Assembly (NCBI GenBank): GCA_011009095.1
Contig: VTPC01090413.1
Location: forward strand, 262,260-326,259
Source of the DNA: Ignelater luminosus
Taxonomy: Eukaryota; Arthropoda; Insecta; Coleoptera; Elateridae
Reading direction: 5' to 3'
DNA: 64,000 bases
Shown: positions 25,624 through 39,700 of the stretch, in pieces
Layout of the letters: every line of letters starts with the position of its first letter
How positions within the stretch are numbered: the stretch's first letter is position 1
Made by a program: the position numbers and the translations under genes
Notes under the pieces: generated by a model
The model's input: only the letters and a program-made list of their open reading frames with translations
Databases searched by the model: none
What the model was told of the DNA's origin: nothing

Positions 25624-27716
25624 TTGATCGCAACAGATGATCAGTACCACGGCAAGTATTTCAAGGTCTTTATAGACGGCCAAAAATTCAAGAACGAAAG
25701 AAACGTGGTCCATTTGCTAAGGATATCAATAAAGCAATGCAATGTATCTACGATTACCTTGAAAACAGCAAAACAAGTGCCAATACGCCATAGAAAAGCT
25801 GCTGAAGCAGATTACAGGAAGTTATCAACCTGACATCAAAACGGTCAAGGCTCGCCTCATTGAGAAGCATGGACACAATATACTGCTGACAAGTAATCAG
25901 AAAAAAAACCTATTGTCTGTTTCAAGAATGTAGGAGACAAAATATTGCCTGACGAAATCAGTAAACATGCGAATCTTAACAAAAAAAAGGCTTCGATTGG
26001 TTGAAGCGTCAGCGAAAATTATTTGCGAAGATATCAGATCACAAGTATATGAAATCCAAGTGTAATCTCCACCAGACCATTTTCTGGAAGAAAGTGAAGC
26101 TGTAACTCCTGAAACTCTCAAGTGTTTTTTGAAAACTCTGATTTTAAAGCGAAAAGAGGAAGAATAAATGCAACGTTCTTTCTCACAGGGTCATCACTGC
26201 TGGGAGGCCCAAATCATTTTTGTTGTTGGAAATATTGAATTCAATGAGGTTTTGTAGTTTGTACCAAGAAGCTGTACGTTTTGAAATTTTATCAGCCATA
26301 AAACCAGAGATCAAGATAAATCAAGAAGGATTTTGTCAGATCGTTTACGACAACGCAAATTTCAACAAACAGTTGATGGTTATAATACTTTTCATGTGAT
26401 GAATGGGATGTACGCTGTAGCTCCAGCAACTGCAGATGAAAAAAATTCCAGATTGACAGAAATACCATCTTCTCCGGTTGTCGGAAGTTTTGGGGCAGTG
26501 ACTCTGATACTAAAAGCAATTAAGATTCAAAACCTCAATGATAAATTCCCAATCTCCGAAGACGTTTCTTCTTGTACAGCTGAGATTCTTTGGTTATACA
26601 GTAAGTATAAAGACTTCATTACAATACCAGGCTGGAATGTATTCATGGATCAAGTGACAGCAGACCTCCCGTTTGAATAAACATTTACAGCTTATCTTTT
26701 CTTCTTAAGTGCTTTTCCCACCGACTACGACACAATAATCACTGCATTATTAGAGTCTGCAGAGAAATGTAAAAAAAAAGGCTAGAAGAAGTGTATGGTG
26801 ACCTTTGATCAACCCCTGTACTTGAAGGCACAATACATCATTTCTAATTGCTCCCAGGTTGGGCGCGTTTCGTTTACTAATGTCCTTTTAGAATCCATTG
26901 GTTACGTAATGGAGGACAGTGGCCTCAAGGAGTTATTGATGCCATGAACTCAATAGAACAACTTATGTCAGGGCATGCATACTACAGAGCTGCGTGAGCT
27001 CATCTATTAGCTCATGCAGTGTTTATGAATATTGTCATGGAAATGACTGGCCCCATCTCAGAAACGGAAGCAAAATTAGACAAAATTTTGTACAATGTTG
27101 ACAAATCAGTGATCTATGCCTTTGCCCTCAATGAATGTCGCGAAATCAAAGAGAAAGTGGAGCATCAACTACAGCAATTGAAACAGCGTGGTTCCACATC
27201 CCAGCTTTGGGTGCAGTACATGCAAATGGCAAATCTTGTGAAAATGTTCATCTTATCTGAGGGAATAGGCAACTGGGACCAACATACTGAAACTGTTTGG
27301 AAAATGCTGCCATATTTTCATGCGTCAGGCCATTGCTTACGCTAATTGCGCTCAACTATAATGCAAGCTATGCTCAACTTGAAACAATCAAAAATATGAA
27401 ACATTTACCATTTAGGGCTTCTTTACAATTCGACAATCACCTAAATTCTGGTGTAAAACATGGAACTTCAAATTTTATCCTCTTTAATTTTATATAGGGT
27501 TGACTTCCAATTAGAATGCATAGTTTTAAAGTTATTTTTAAAAAAACCGAAAAAAGTCCGTGTAAGAACACGGACTTGGGAAAAAATCTATTTCCTAAGA
27601 GAACTTATGTTGGCAAACCTCTGAGTCGTGTTCGGCGACCCCAAATACCCTATAGTACCAAAAATCAAAACTCCACCAAAAGTTTCCTTTATTTGCCCTT
27701 TTTGAGCACCTAATGA
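25624..27716 (+). pseudogene. Relic of an orphan repetitive protein family, right arm
   Basis: This is the better kept mirror of the left-arm relic. In order: 25,624-25,833 (DQYHGKYFKVFIDGQK), 26,333-26,680 (VDGYNTFHVMNGMYAV to QVTADLPFE), about 26,795-27,000 (VTFDQPLYLKAQYI, then GHAYYRAA in a broken frame), and 27,019-27,345. The last is an unbroken 108-codon stretch from MFMNIVMEMTGP to PYFHASGHCLR that keeps the 31 bp missing on the left. Further frames run to 27,713. The family is uncharacterised, large and repetitive in invertebrates; its role is unknown. Several frameshifts make this copy non-functional. Confidence 0.72.
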
Positions 27717-30700
27717 CTGGACTAGTAGCTTAGCGTGCTGTATTTATCATTCATATAGGGCTTCTCAAACTTAAATAAATTAGATTGAGCAAATTAAAAA
27801 ATGTGTTAGTAAATTTTGTGACCTTGAAAATATCAAGAAGATGTCGTTCGATCAGATGACCTATAGCTGAATAATTTTGTAGTTTTCAGAAGGAAGCTAC
27901 TCTGAAGCAGATACGGACTTTTATTTACCTTGAAAAATAACACATTGATCTTTCAGTTTAAACTAATGAGGATTGCCCAACAAGGGTGTTTAGAAGAATT
28001 CTAGATTTCTATGTCTTTCAAGTCTATTCTATATAGCATAATAAGAAATTACATAATCACATAATTAATTAGAGTGAAGAATAAGTAAGTGGTAAATTTG
28101 AGGAAATCATTTTACACCTAATAAATTCTACTTCTTGATAAGCCCAATCAAAGGAAATCACAAAAAATGCTAATTCAGAAAGAAAAATAATGAAGGCATC
28201 AATAAACGAATGTTGTCGTCGAACTAACAAAATTTTATTCATATTCAATCTAATCAACTTCTATAGATGAAATTTTATTTGCAAAACTCAGAATTGTACA
28301 TTTTACATTCAAATCCATCCTCATATACTAAGTGGGGCCTTTTGTTAAAACCAATTCTCTCTATATTAGATCTTAAAATACAAATAAATGTTACATGGAA
28401 AGGTATGGGCAATAAAAGCCCCAAAATGAACAATTTAAATTCAGGAGAACAAGTAACAAAAAAGGGGTTTTTAGTGTAAATTAAACCGTCCGTAAAAAAC
28501 GCATCAAGCAAACTGTGGGGAAATTATTCAAATACGTCTATAAATTTGATGATATTCCGAATACCCATATACTAACACGCCTAACCAATTACACGAGAAA
28601 AGAAAAAAAAATTGAACCGCTCTTATATCTTTATTTCCAGGTATTAAATTTTTATTATTTTCGCAATGCTTGAGGTATTGAAAACTTTTTCCCTCCTAAA
28701 TGCAAGCATCTCAACTAATCAGGAAAGCCATAAATTTTTAGGTTATTTTGCTTTCTTCTTTTTCACAGCTTATTTATTAATCCAAAGGGACTTAAAATTT
28801 TCTTTGTTATCTGGGGATAAAGCAAGAGAAAGACACAGCGAGAAGTAAAAACGCGTTTTTTGGAATTAATTATTTGAATGAATATTGAAAGAGGGGAAAA
28901 ACATTTATCTGATGTTTCTTTTATACGAAGAGGCAATTTTAATTATTTCGATCTTGTAAAAGACTTTGTCGTTTAAAGCATTAAAAATCGAGAAAATTGA
29001 CAAACATTTCGGAAACATTTGCGAACATTTGCGTCATTTGAATTTTCTAAGAAAAATTAACGAATGATTGAAGAAGATTTTCTCTTGCTGTTTTTGTTTT
29101 CAATGAAATAATTTAGCTCCCAACTTTTTTATTTGTTATTTTTGCTTCTAGATTTCTAAAAGAATTTCAAATCAAAGATTACTATATAATGGGACATATG
29201 AAACATCACCTGAAATGAACTCTTGAATTTGAAGTAGATAGCAAAGACAATACGATTTTGATTAGGAATTGACACGCAAAGATTAGTTCAGTGAAGTAGG
29301 TCATTCTGAATCAACATAATTATGGTGACTTTTAGTGATCAAGACACATAAAGAAGAGTGAAAGTGTGAAAGTAGAAAAAAATTCTAATCTGGGACAGAT
29401 TCTCAATGGTTTTATTAAAAAAAAGAATTTTCATAAATATTTAGACTATTGTTAAAGTTTCCGGCAAAGACTTGAAGTTCAGAATAAAAAACTTCAATGC
29501 TTCCAATCAGATAGGAACGCCAATGAAGTTTACTTCCAATAAACATATGATTTCCACATAAGATTTGTATAAGGAAAAAAATGAACAGCACAAGCAGTCA
29601 ATCGAATTGGTTACATAATAGTAGATACAAAGTAAAACTGGATTAGAACCAAACCACGTGATTCTTAAAGCAAAACTCAGAGTAAATAGTAAGACAAAAA
29701 GCTAATCAGGAATCAAAGGCATACTTTGTATCAGGGCTTTAATTTTTTTTATCTTGAAGATTTAAAAGAAGAGTTGGATGTGAAAACTAAAGCAATCTTA
29801 GACATCAGGATTTATAAAAATCAGATCAGTCCTAACAGTAGGATGCAAAAAATACAAGACACGTTGAAAGCATAGGATCCCTTTTTTCTACCCTTAAATA
29901 TTTTTGAGGAGTTCTTTTCGTTGGCATGACATAAGATGCAATAAAGATTGATACTACTGAAAACGCCAAGGGTTTTTGGGCGTCTAATAAAAAGAAAATC
30001 TAAAATAAATAACAACAAACAAAAATTTCTATAACAGCAAATTAATGTATTGTATATTGTTCTTTTTGTTTGTCTAAGATATAATGCATGTTTACAAGAA
30101 AAATGTGACTTTTAAATCACATTTGATGTGACATAAAAAACATTTCAAATAAAAGCTAAATTTTATTTAGATATACCCACACAGTAGGTTTATACGTGGG
30201 AAAAAACAATTTATTATTCTCAAATATCAAATAAAATAATAAAATACATTTGGACATATAACATGATAACAAAACAGTGATTACGTGAAATACAGATATT
30301 TCTTATTTCTTATTTAATAAATTTCATTTTCAATGAAAAGGTTTAAGTTGAAACCTTCTATTAAATTGAAAATAAATCGTCTTAGTTTACCGACAATATT
30401 ATCCAATAAAAGAAGTTTATATCGAACAAGCGTTTCGAAAATAGATACGAAGATTATCAGTCCTTAAAAGTTATTATCTACAAGACCTAGAAATTTTTAT
30501 TTAATTTTTGTAACCCATCATCTCAATAAGAGTTTACGTAAACAACTCAACTTTCTTTATGTTTTCACTTGTTGCAAATATTTTTCCTTTAAGTATTACA
30601 AAGAATTACATCGTGTCTATAGTTATCGAACTGTACTCTTAAGACAACAAAATGTCGATTCTATGTCAGTAGATTAATATATCATCTGGAGAGAATCAAG

Positions 30701-31572
30701 TACAAGAAATTAGCTTTTTCATTTGCTGTACTATTAAATAGAGTAGAAGGTTTTTAATTAGGTTGCTCAATATAACTGATGGTTCATTTATCATACTATT
30801 AAAAAGCCAGATCTCATCATCCACAACGCCTGCTAAATATCACAAAGCGTCTGCAAAGCCAATGGCAGGTTGTGGTTGTTGCTTTTGTGGTCGGCGAAGG
30901 AGGTAAAGCCGACAGCAGACTAGAGACCGGCTCCGATAACCTTGCAAATTTGCCGCTTCCTTGCGTTTCCTCTTAAAACGATCAGGTCCCTTCATCATAT
31001 CATATCCATATCCATATCATACTTATAAATTATCCCTTTTTCATATTGGTCACTGCTGCTTCGCAACTCAAATAACATTAATTCGACTTTAGTATACGCT
31101 TCAGCTATGATGGGAGAAGCAAGTAAAATTGGAACCATCGTTTATTTTGAAATTGAGCAATTTAACTTACGCTAAGGAAGATTTTTATTTGAATTTAAAA
31201 AATAAAACGGTAACCAAGAGACATTCTTTAATGTCCATTTACTAATCACGTATCACTTTTACGATTTCAAGACGAAAAAGAATAAATCAACCTCAAAGTG
31301 ATAATGTGATCAAATTGAAAACTTTGACTAGTCTGTCTGTCTTCTGAGTTGCACAATTAATCAAAAAATTAAAATTTGCAGCTGCATGGTAAAAACTCGA
31401 TCGTCTGCCCTTGAAATCTGCACCTGAGAAGGTTGCTTTACCAGTTTGTCCTTAGAACAATTTTACAAGTTAAATACTTTTGGATTTCCTACTAACATTC
31501 TTGAAAACGGTAAGCAACAGATTTAAAATGTGTTGTTTATTAAACCAAATCAGTAAAGACAGTTTTTATGGT
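27717..31572. other. Gene-free AT-rich stretch, right arm
   Basis: Mirror of 5,405-9,285. ORFs at 28,267-28,479, 28,666-28,848 and 29,821-30,018 match no family I recognise. Confidence 0.5.
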
Positions 31573-31573
31573 G

Positions 31574-32716
31574 CTAGAGATGGAGTAAAACACTCAAGGT
31601 CTTCAAGATTAAACGTCTTTCCTCTAGAGTGGCGTTCCTCGACCTCAGGTCGTCACCCACATCCTCCATCCACTTCCTTTTGGGCCTTTCTTTTGTTGTC
31701 TTGCATTCCGGCCAATACAGCTGCTTAACATCCCTGATTTCCATTATCCGCTCATCGTGACCGAAACATCTGAGCTGGCCTCGCTCTATTTTATTCTCGA
31801 CTGGCTCTACTATTAAGTAATTGCGGATCGTTTGGTTTCTAATGCGGTCCATCACAGCTTTCCTTTTGATTTTGCGTAGAAACCCCATTTCCAGTGATTG
31901 TATTTTGCTTTGGGTCATCACCCAACTTTCATGGGCATAGAGTAGTGTTGAGAGGCATATAAAGTTGTACACCGATAACTTGAGCTTCTTTGATATCGTA
32001 CGACTATTCAAAAAACCGAACGTGATGGCATTAAATAAACGACCAGCTGTCGTGATTCTACTCTTTAGTTCAACGTCCATTTTGCCATCTTGGCTTACGA
32101 AGCTTCCGAGGTGTTTAAAGACATCTACCAGTTCGAAATTATGGCCCCCTAGAAGAATGTGTCGTTCCACTGGCGATCATCATTGTCTTTGTCTTTATTA
32201 TGCTAATCCTCATGTTGGCTCTCTCCAGCTCCTTTTTCCACATATTTAGATTGGACTGTAAGTTCTTAGTACGGTTACATCATCGGCAAAGGCGAGCTCT
32301 ATTATGAATACTGGTTGCAATCTGTAGTGCCCCAGCTAAAACTTCTTAACCCGCTCTCGGCAAATTTTGATGACCTTTTCCATTAGCACTATAAACAGCA
32401 AGAGGCTAAATAAACAGCCTTGCCTTAAACCCTGACTTGTTGTAAATGAGTTAGACTTTTCATTATCTGTCCTTACATAATTCTTGCAGTAGCTGTACAA
32501 GATTCTAGTTGCTGCTACATTCTTTTTCGGGATTCCCGTAACAGTTGCTAGATTGCATCCCTTGGCACTCGACCAGACGCTGTCTCTAAATCAATAAACG
32601 CCAGATGTACCTTCCCATCGTTTTCCACGACTTTCTCTCCTATCTGTCAAACCATGAAAATAAGGTACTGGGTACTTTTCCTCTCTCTCATACCGCACTG
32701 AGAGTCTGCCAGCCTT
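31574..32716 (-). pseudogene. Non-LTR retrotransposon reverse transcriptase relic, right arm
   Basis: This is the mirror of the left-arm LINE relic. The catalytic FADD box lies at 32,279-32,290 on the minus strand. The thumb and C-terminal region forms one open frame of 198 codons (32,170-31,574) reading ELVDVFKHLGSFVSQDGK, then LLYAHESWVM, KAVMDRIRNQTIRNYL and RGQLRCFGHDERI. It therefore keeps the VDVF codons that the left copy lost. It lacks 108 bp near its end (junction at about 31,613) and about 35 bp upstream of the palm. The palm region is broken by frameshifts. The reading frame is a remnant, not an active enzyme. Confidence 0.87.
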
Positions 32717-32849
32717 TAAGATCCTTACTTAAAATCCACACTTAAAAGGAGATCATACTATGATTTAAATTCATAATTTTTTACAATAATTGTTAATCTG
32801 AATTATTTAAATTTAATACTTTTTCTTATTAAGGTTAGTACAGCATTAA

Positions 32850-35830
32850 GGCTGAGATATTTCAACGTTGACTGCGAAAAGTGTACCTTCCAGCAAAATC
32901 TTAAAGTGGTTGAGATCAATAATGACACTTTTGTCTGCCAATGCATACTTCAGAATTCTCTTAAAAATAGAAACCATCCAGGCTTTAATTCGACTTACAT
33001 AGGTTTTTTTGATTTGTGAATTTTGTATAATGGAATTTTTCATTTCTCAAAGGGGAAGACGTAACCTCATTAGTATCAGTGTATCACATCCAGAAATATT
33101 AATGAAGAGAAAGAGAGAGATCTGGCCGGAAGCACCAGAGGTGACTTATTTTAAGGCAAAGCCTGGCCCGTTTTCATACTGTCTGAAGAAAGTTAATGAA
33201 ATAAAATAATAGATAAAAAATAAAGACCGGATCGAAAACCACCAAAAGCAAAATCCACTAATATTTAGGCACAGATTCTTCAAGGTGATTTTATTAGAGG
33301 TATCCGATCTGCCATCGTGTAACCTTGTAACCTTGAGAATGTTAAAGAAGGACGGCAACTTGGAGTTTTGAATTAATATTGCTGAGAAGTATAATAAAAT
33401 GTTTCTTTTATCCTGATTCAATATTGTGACTAGGATGTTAGAAAAGAGCACCAGATTGGTATCCTCGTATAACTCGCTTGAGACGCCAGAGATAGTAAGC
33501 ACTAGATCTGTTTTACTACATACCTTCATCAAGAAGGATAATAGAAAACACCTGACCTGTATCAGTGTATAGTTTTTCACAAAACACTAATAGTACAAAA
33601 TCCATCGTAGGTTGTTCGTTTGAAGCTCTAGAATTTAATGGAAAGCACTTGTCCTGTCTCTATCAGTAATTCTCTTGAGAAGGATATTGAAAAACACAAC
33701 CAGACTGGAGACCAATGTAAACGATTCATTTGAGAAGAGTTCGTGAAGAGCACACAATCGTATGCAGTTCCACCAAAGAAATCAATAAAGGGCCTGATAC
33801 TTGATTTTGCATAGGTAAGTTTCTCGAGCATTTTAATAGAAGACACCTGACTTGTTTCCGTGTACCGTCTTCCCAAGAAGGTTAGAAGGGCACAGCCCAA
33901 GTCGACACAATCACAAATGAAACGTTTGTGAAAAAAGTCCGACTACTGACTCTACGTAAGTCCTTCTAATAGGTTGAGGAAAGGCACTTGGCTTTTCTTC
34001 TTGTACCGGTTTGTTGACAAGATTAATAAAGGGTCCGAAAAGTGATTTTACATTAATCTCTTGAGTATATTAAGGGAGAACACCAGATTTGTCTCCGTAT
34101 AGATCTCTCGAGAAGGTTAACAAAGGATAGGAGCCAACCAGACATAACCGCAAGTGCCTCGTTTCGATTTTTCCGTGTGCAGTTCTGTGGAGAAGATTAA
34201 TACAGAATATAATTTCTGATGATGGTTAAATTTCTCGAGTACGTTAGAGCACTATAGACCACCGTAGGTGACCCTTTAAAGGGTGCTTCTGTATAGATCT
34301 TTCTAAAAGGTTGATGAAAGGCATCTAGCCTTTATCCTTGTACAGTTCTGTCGAGAATATTAATGATGGGCCCAACCCGTGATTCTACATAAGTTTTCTG
34401 AGCATGTTGAGGAAGGAAACCAGATTTGTCTCCGCACAGATCTCTCGAGAAGATTAACGAAAAACGCTAACCAATCAGACACCACCACAAGTGACTACTT
34501 TGAATTTTTCTGTGTGCAGTTTTGTCGAGAAGGTTAATAAAAAACCTAATTTCTGATGGTTAAATTCCTCGAACATAATACTCGACTTGTATATGGCTCT
34601 TTCGAAAATGTAATGGAGAACGCGGCCCGGCCATAGACTATCGTAAGAAATCCTTTTAAGGGTGATTCTATATAGATCTTTCTAAAGAGTTCATGAAAGG
34701 CACCTGGCCATTTTCCATGTACAGTACTATCGAAAATAATTAAGGAACCGCCCTGTGATTGTACATAACTCTCTCGAGAATGTTGATGGAGGACACCAGA
34801 TCAGACACTACCGCAAGCGACTGTTTTGAGTATCTCCGTGTGCAGTTTTATCGAGAAATTTAATGAAAGAAATATTTAAATTCCTCGAGACGTTGATAGA
34901 AAGCACTTGACTTGTATATAGTTCTTTTGAGAAGGGTATGGAGGACGTAGCACAATCAGAGACCATCGGAAGTGAAACGTTCGAATAAAATCCTAGCCGT
35001 AATTCTACGTAAATCTTTCTAAGGAGTTGATGAAAGGCACCTCGCCTTTCTTCACGTGTAGGTTTGTAGGAAAAATTAATGAAAATTCCTTGAGCATTTA
35101 ATGACAGACACCTGACTTGTATTAGTAAATAGACAAATATCTGCTCGATTAGAGACCACTGCAAATAGTCTGTTTGAGGAAGAAATCAGACCAGTAATTC
35201 TACGTAAAACTTTTTAAAAGATTGGAAAATAGCACCTGGCCTTCCTCCTTGTACAGTTTTTTCAAGAAGATCAATGAGACCCGACTTGTTTTCGTGTAAA
35301 GTTCGCTTTGGAAGGTTAATGGAAGGTACGACTCGACTAGAGAGCAGCACAAATGGCCCGTTTGAGAAGAAACTTCTATTCGTAAATCTGCATGGGTCCT
35401 TCTAAGAGGTTGCCTCCGTGTATTATTCTGTTGAAACAATTAAGGAAAAACAGAGCTCATTTAAGAGCAATTCTTCAAGAATGTTGTTAGTGGACACCTG
35501 GCCTGTCTTTCTATATGATTTTCTCAAGGTGAAAAAGTGGTGGTTTACCATCTAAACAGCTTGACGGCAAGATCCAATCCATGTTCACACAATTTTCACT
35601 CAAGACGATAATGAAGGATGCCTGGAATGCTAACAGAAAGGAAAACCTAACTACACCCCACCACAAGTAAACTGCTTGATAACGAAACCCAACACGAGTT
35701 AACGTGTGACTTTCTTGGGGGGATTAAAGAAGAGTTTTAATCCAGTGTTTGTAGTTTCTTTGGGCTAGTTTAATGGAGAGCAAGACCCGGCTGTAGAATA
35801 CTTGTGATAGGGTGAAGCTGTCTACGGAAG
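32850..35830 (-). repeat. Degenerate satellite-like array, right arm
   Basis: Mirror of 960-3,950. In this orientation the recurrent phrase reads like gagaaggttaatgaaagcac with many variants, alternating with gattctacgtaaatctttct. No coding function is seen; ORFs such as 33,146-33,580 and 34,808-35,164 are products of the repeat. Confidence 0.7.
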
Positions 35831-36780
35831 CATCCATTCCTACTTAGATTGGATTCAAATAAAAAATTAGAAAATAAGTATCAGAAAGTTTAAAGAATTT
35901 ACATTGACCTCAGTTTGACGACTAATCCTAATCCATGGCATTATGTATAGTTCTATCTAAAAGCGTAATGAAGGCGTTCAAAATTTTAATAGATAGGAAA
36001 GCCTTCACCATAGCTTACGACAAGTAAAAATACATCTCTTAAAAGGGTTTAGGAAGGGTACTAATATCGTCCTTATAGTTTTCTAGTATAGACTAAGAGA
36101 AACAAGGGAAATGTTAGAAAAATAAGTAGCAGTGGAGCAGCTTACGAATAAGAAGCAACGAGTCTCAAGTGCTCACGAGGATACTTTATTCGTTCTTTAT
36201 TAAAGACCAGGATTACGTTTATAATCTTTATATAAATAGATACCTGGACGGTCAAGGTCTAAGTTTAACTAAAAGCCTTAAATAGATGTAAAGTTCTTTA
36301 TTGCTGTAATGTAAAAAGTATCAAATTAGAATCAAGCTGAAAATGTTCCCTAAAGCAGTTATGTAGTACGCACGCGTACTTTGGATTCAGCTCTGTCCAT
36401 AACATGGAGAAAAACAAAATCTACGTACCATCGCAAACGATTGCTACTATAATAATTTTCTGACAGCAATAACTTTGACTATTACAGACAATGATTAGAC
36501 AAACAAGTTCGTGTTTCTAAACAGGCGAATTTAGATATTGGTTACATTAATTGTAAGATCAGTGGAGCAGGTTAATTGAAATTTCATCTAATTAGTGATG
36601 CGCATGAATGGATTAAATTAAATTAGCGAAGCCACCACTATCGAGGGAACGGGTTTGGAAAAATTAGCGGGGAAAGAAGACCCTGATGAACTTTACTTTT
36701 AGTCTGGCATTTGTAGATATTATTTTATTATAGTATAAAATTAAATTTATTAGATAAATATGTTTCTTTAGTAATGTTAT

Positions 36781-39700
36781 ACAATATAATAATCTTCAGA
36801 CTGGAAAAATCTTTAAATATAATGAAAATTCTTAACAAGTTAACAAAATTTAATAAAATGAACAGACGTTTCTAAAACAAAAGCTTATTATAAAATGAGA
36901 GTGAGTTTGTTATAATGGAAAGTATATATCGTAATAAATGAATAGAATTTTCAGCTGAAGACAGAAAAACAAAGCAAGGGAACACCGCATGTGCGTTACC
37001 TCGACAACAAAGGATCAGTTGAATTAAACCGGGCGAGAGCAGCAACAAGAATAAGAACAAAATCATAAAAATTACGTGTAATTGTTATTTCCTACTTTAA
37101 AGTTGACAATTTTAAATTTTGTTTAAATTTAGTAAGTGGTATATCAAAGTATGTACGTTCAATAAAATAAAAACGCACGATATAAATACACAATTACTGT
37201 AATAAGGAGCAGGTAGCATTTACTTTTTCATTTCGGTTATTCGTTTACGTTTTTATGTAAATAATACAAAAATAGTAATTTTATTAAACATAAATTTATT
37301 AGAATGTAAGTAAAGGAAAAGTTGTTTTTTATCAATGTTATCATTATTACTATGATTGTCGTATCAACAGCGATCGATTTTATATTGTTCATTCAATTCC
37401 AATTCGTGTGTCTATATAATTTCCTTTTCTTTATGAATATCCTGTAACATAGTTATTTTCCAACAAAAATCCAGCAGAGAATTCAGCAAAATGTTATGAG
37501 ATCCAATCAATATTCAATTGAGGGAGCTTTCATTCTGCTTCAACCGATCTCCTAATTTGATTTGCCATGTTGGAAAGACATCATTCTACGAGTGAACATT
37601 GTGATGTCTAATATATACTACTCTATTTTCATATTTTTATTTTTCAGACCCGGATTTTGATTATAAGAAATTTAATCTTTTAAAATTCTCAATAAAAGTG
37701 TTGTGAAAAATTTTAGCTATACTACAGTCTAAACAGATTACAACATGTACCCAACTAAAGCCTGTACAATAATAGGGTTAACACCCAACGGAAACTGCAA
37801 AGCTTAATATTATGTTATATAATCGCCGCAGTATGTACAGCCATGTTTCGTAATTTAAACGCAACAGCATGGATATACTGGTTTTAATAATAACAAAACC
37901 AATAACACCTGCTTTTGTGAAAACGTCTTAATACCTAGAAAAGCAAAACACGTTTTGTTATTGAAAATGGAAAATACGAGCAATGATAAATATTTAGTTA
38001 AGGTGTCTAGGGTGTGTGCATGCCCTAGCTAGATGATTAAACTCTATAATAAAAGCATCCCTCTTATGTTGCTTAACTCGAGTAAATAAAAAGGTAATTT
38101 AGAATCAAATGAGTTTGGAAATTATCAAGCGAGACAATATTTAGACAATTTCATATTGTGTGGATAAAGAATAAACTAAAGGAGAGATTAAATTTAAGTT
38201 TAATTAAAATTTCACTTTTTGTTAGCTTTAAAAGTTAAAACACGCCAGTTGCATTTTCCTTAGATGACAGATGATCCAACAAGAATCTTAAAAGTCTACT
38301 TTCATTAATCTTCAAAGCCTGACGGAAAATGTTATTAAAATATAAAATAACAAACAAGAAACTGCAAGCTGGCACCATCAACTCTCTCGAACTCTTTAAA
38401 AAAAAAACAAGCAAGATAAAAAAAATTTCAGCTGTAAAATATTAGGAAATGAACCAGAAAAATCGTGATCTTTTTAGTTTTACGAAGACTTTCAGCGATG
38501 TCTTCCGGAAATATTTCCGGATTTCCTTCCGAAAACTCTCGATATTAGCAATTTATAGGAGGGATTTGTTCGCTCTCACCTACCAATTTTTGTTTGAGAC
38601 CTCGACTAAGGTGGCAGCTTTCAAATTTTGTTCTTGAAATATGTTTTTAGGCCTTTTACAAATATTCTATTGATGTTGTTTTTGTATAAAGCAATAAAAG
38701 CATCACTTCTCGTATTTCCATTTTATATATTTGTATCAAAATAAATAATAAAAGAACAAAACAAATTGACAGTTCTGATTTGATACAGAAATTCGTACGT
38801 GAATATTTTTTTAAGGTAAACATTTTTTTATATGGTTTGGTATTTCAATTTTAATTTCAGTAAATATTAGACTGCTGGAAATATTTCAATTATCTTTTTT
38901 CCTGCAGATATTTAGTAAAACTTTAATATCATCCTACATAATCTCAAGTTCAGCTTTTTATTTTTTGCTGAATTAACGGCGCTAACCTAATAAATCCTGC
39001 ATAAGGAGCTTTAAAAATGCCATTAGAGGTTTAAAGCAAGTCACCCATGTGTAATAGAGAAATTTATATAAAACAATCTCTAGAATGTAAGTCACTTTTT
39101 AGCTATACTTTGTTGCTTTAATGTTCCATATAAAGAGCTTTACCTTGTTATTATAGAAAAATATTCGGGTTTTTTTGTAATGCAACTACACTGTTACATT
39201 GTTTGTAATGTTTATCCGATCTTTTTACCTTAAAATTGCTTAATTTGAAAAATTAAACAGATTTCAGATCTATCATTCAAGCACGTTACAAATAACTTTT
39301 AAGAAGTTCATTTCACATAGTAATTCAAAGAAATCTCATTCCAAATAATAAAGAATTAAATTTTTATTATTAACCAACATTCAAAAAAATGTGCAACATG
39401 TACATCCCCTTTTCAAAATATTTCTGGAGACGCCAGTATGTTTAATTTTTAAATTTTTTCGTAAAATCAAATCACATAATTCAATTTCAATATAACAAAT
39501 TAATAAAGAAGATTGTAGGTCATTTCAAAACATCTACATTACACATATTGCAAATTCTGGTTTACACAATATAAAGAAGTACTATATGGTACTATATGGT
39601 AAATGCAGAATGCTTAGATAGTAAAAGTGTGATAATTTTTCTGTTACCTAGTTTATAATTTGTTATTATGTCAGCATGTCAATTGTGTATAAAAAGAATC

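Larger units (their letters stand above)
21713..36780 (-). repeat. Right arm of a giant inverted repeat
   Basis: This is the reverse-complement partner of bases 1-13,996. Gene relics appear in the opposite order and orientation. The arm is about 1.1 kb longer than the left one because it keeps 21,857-23,865, which is absent on the left, while lacking most of the interior of the mariner. The inner boundary at about 21,713 coincides with the point where the left arm meets the assembly gap. Sequence to the right of 36,780 has no partner inside the window. Confidence 0.95.
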
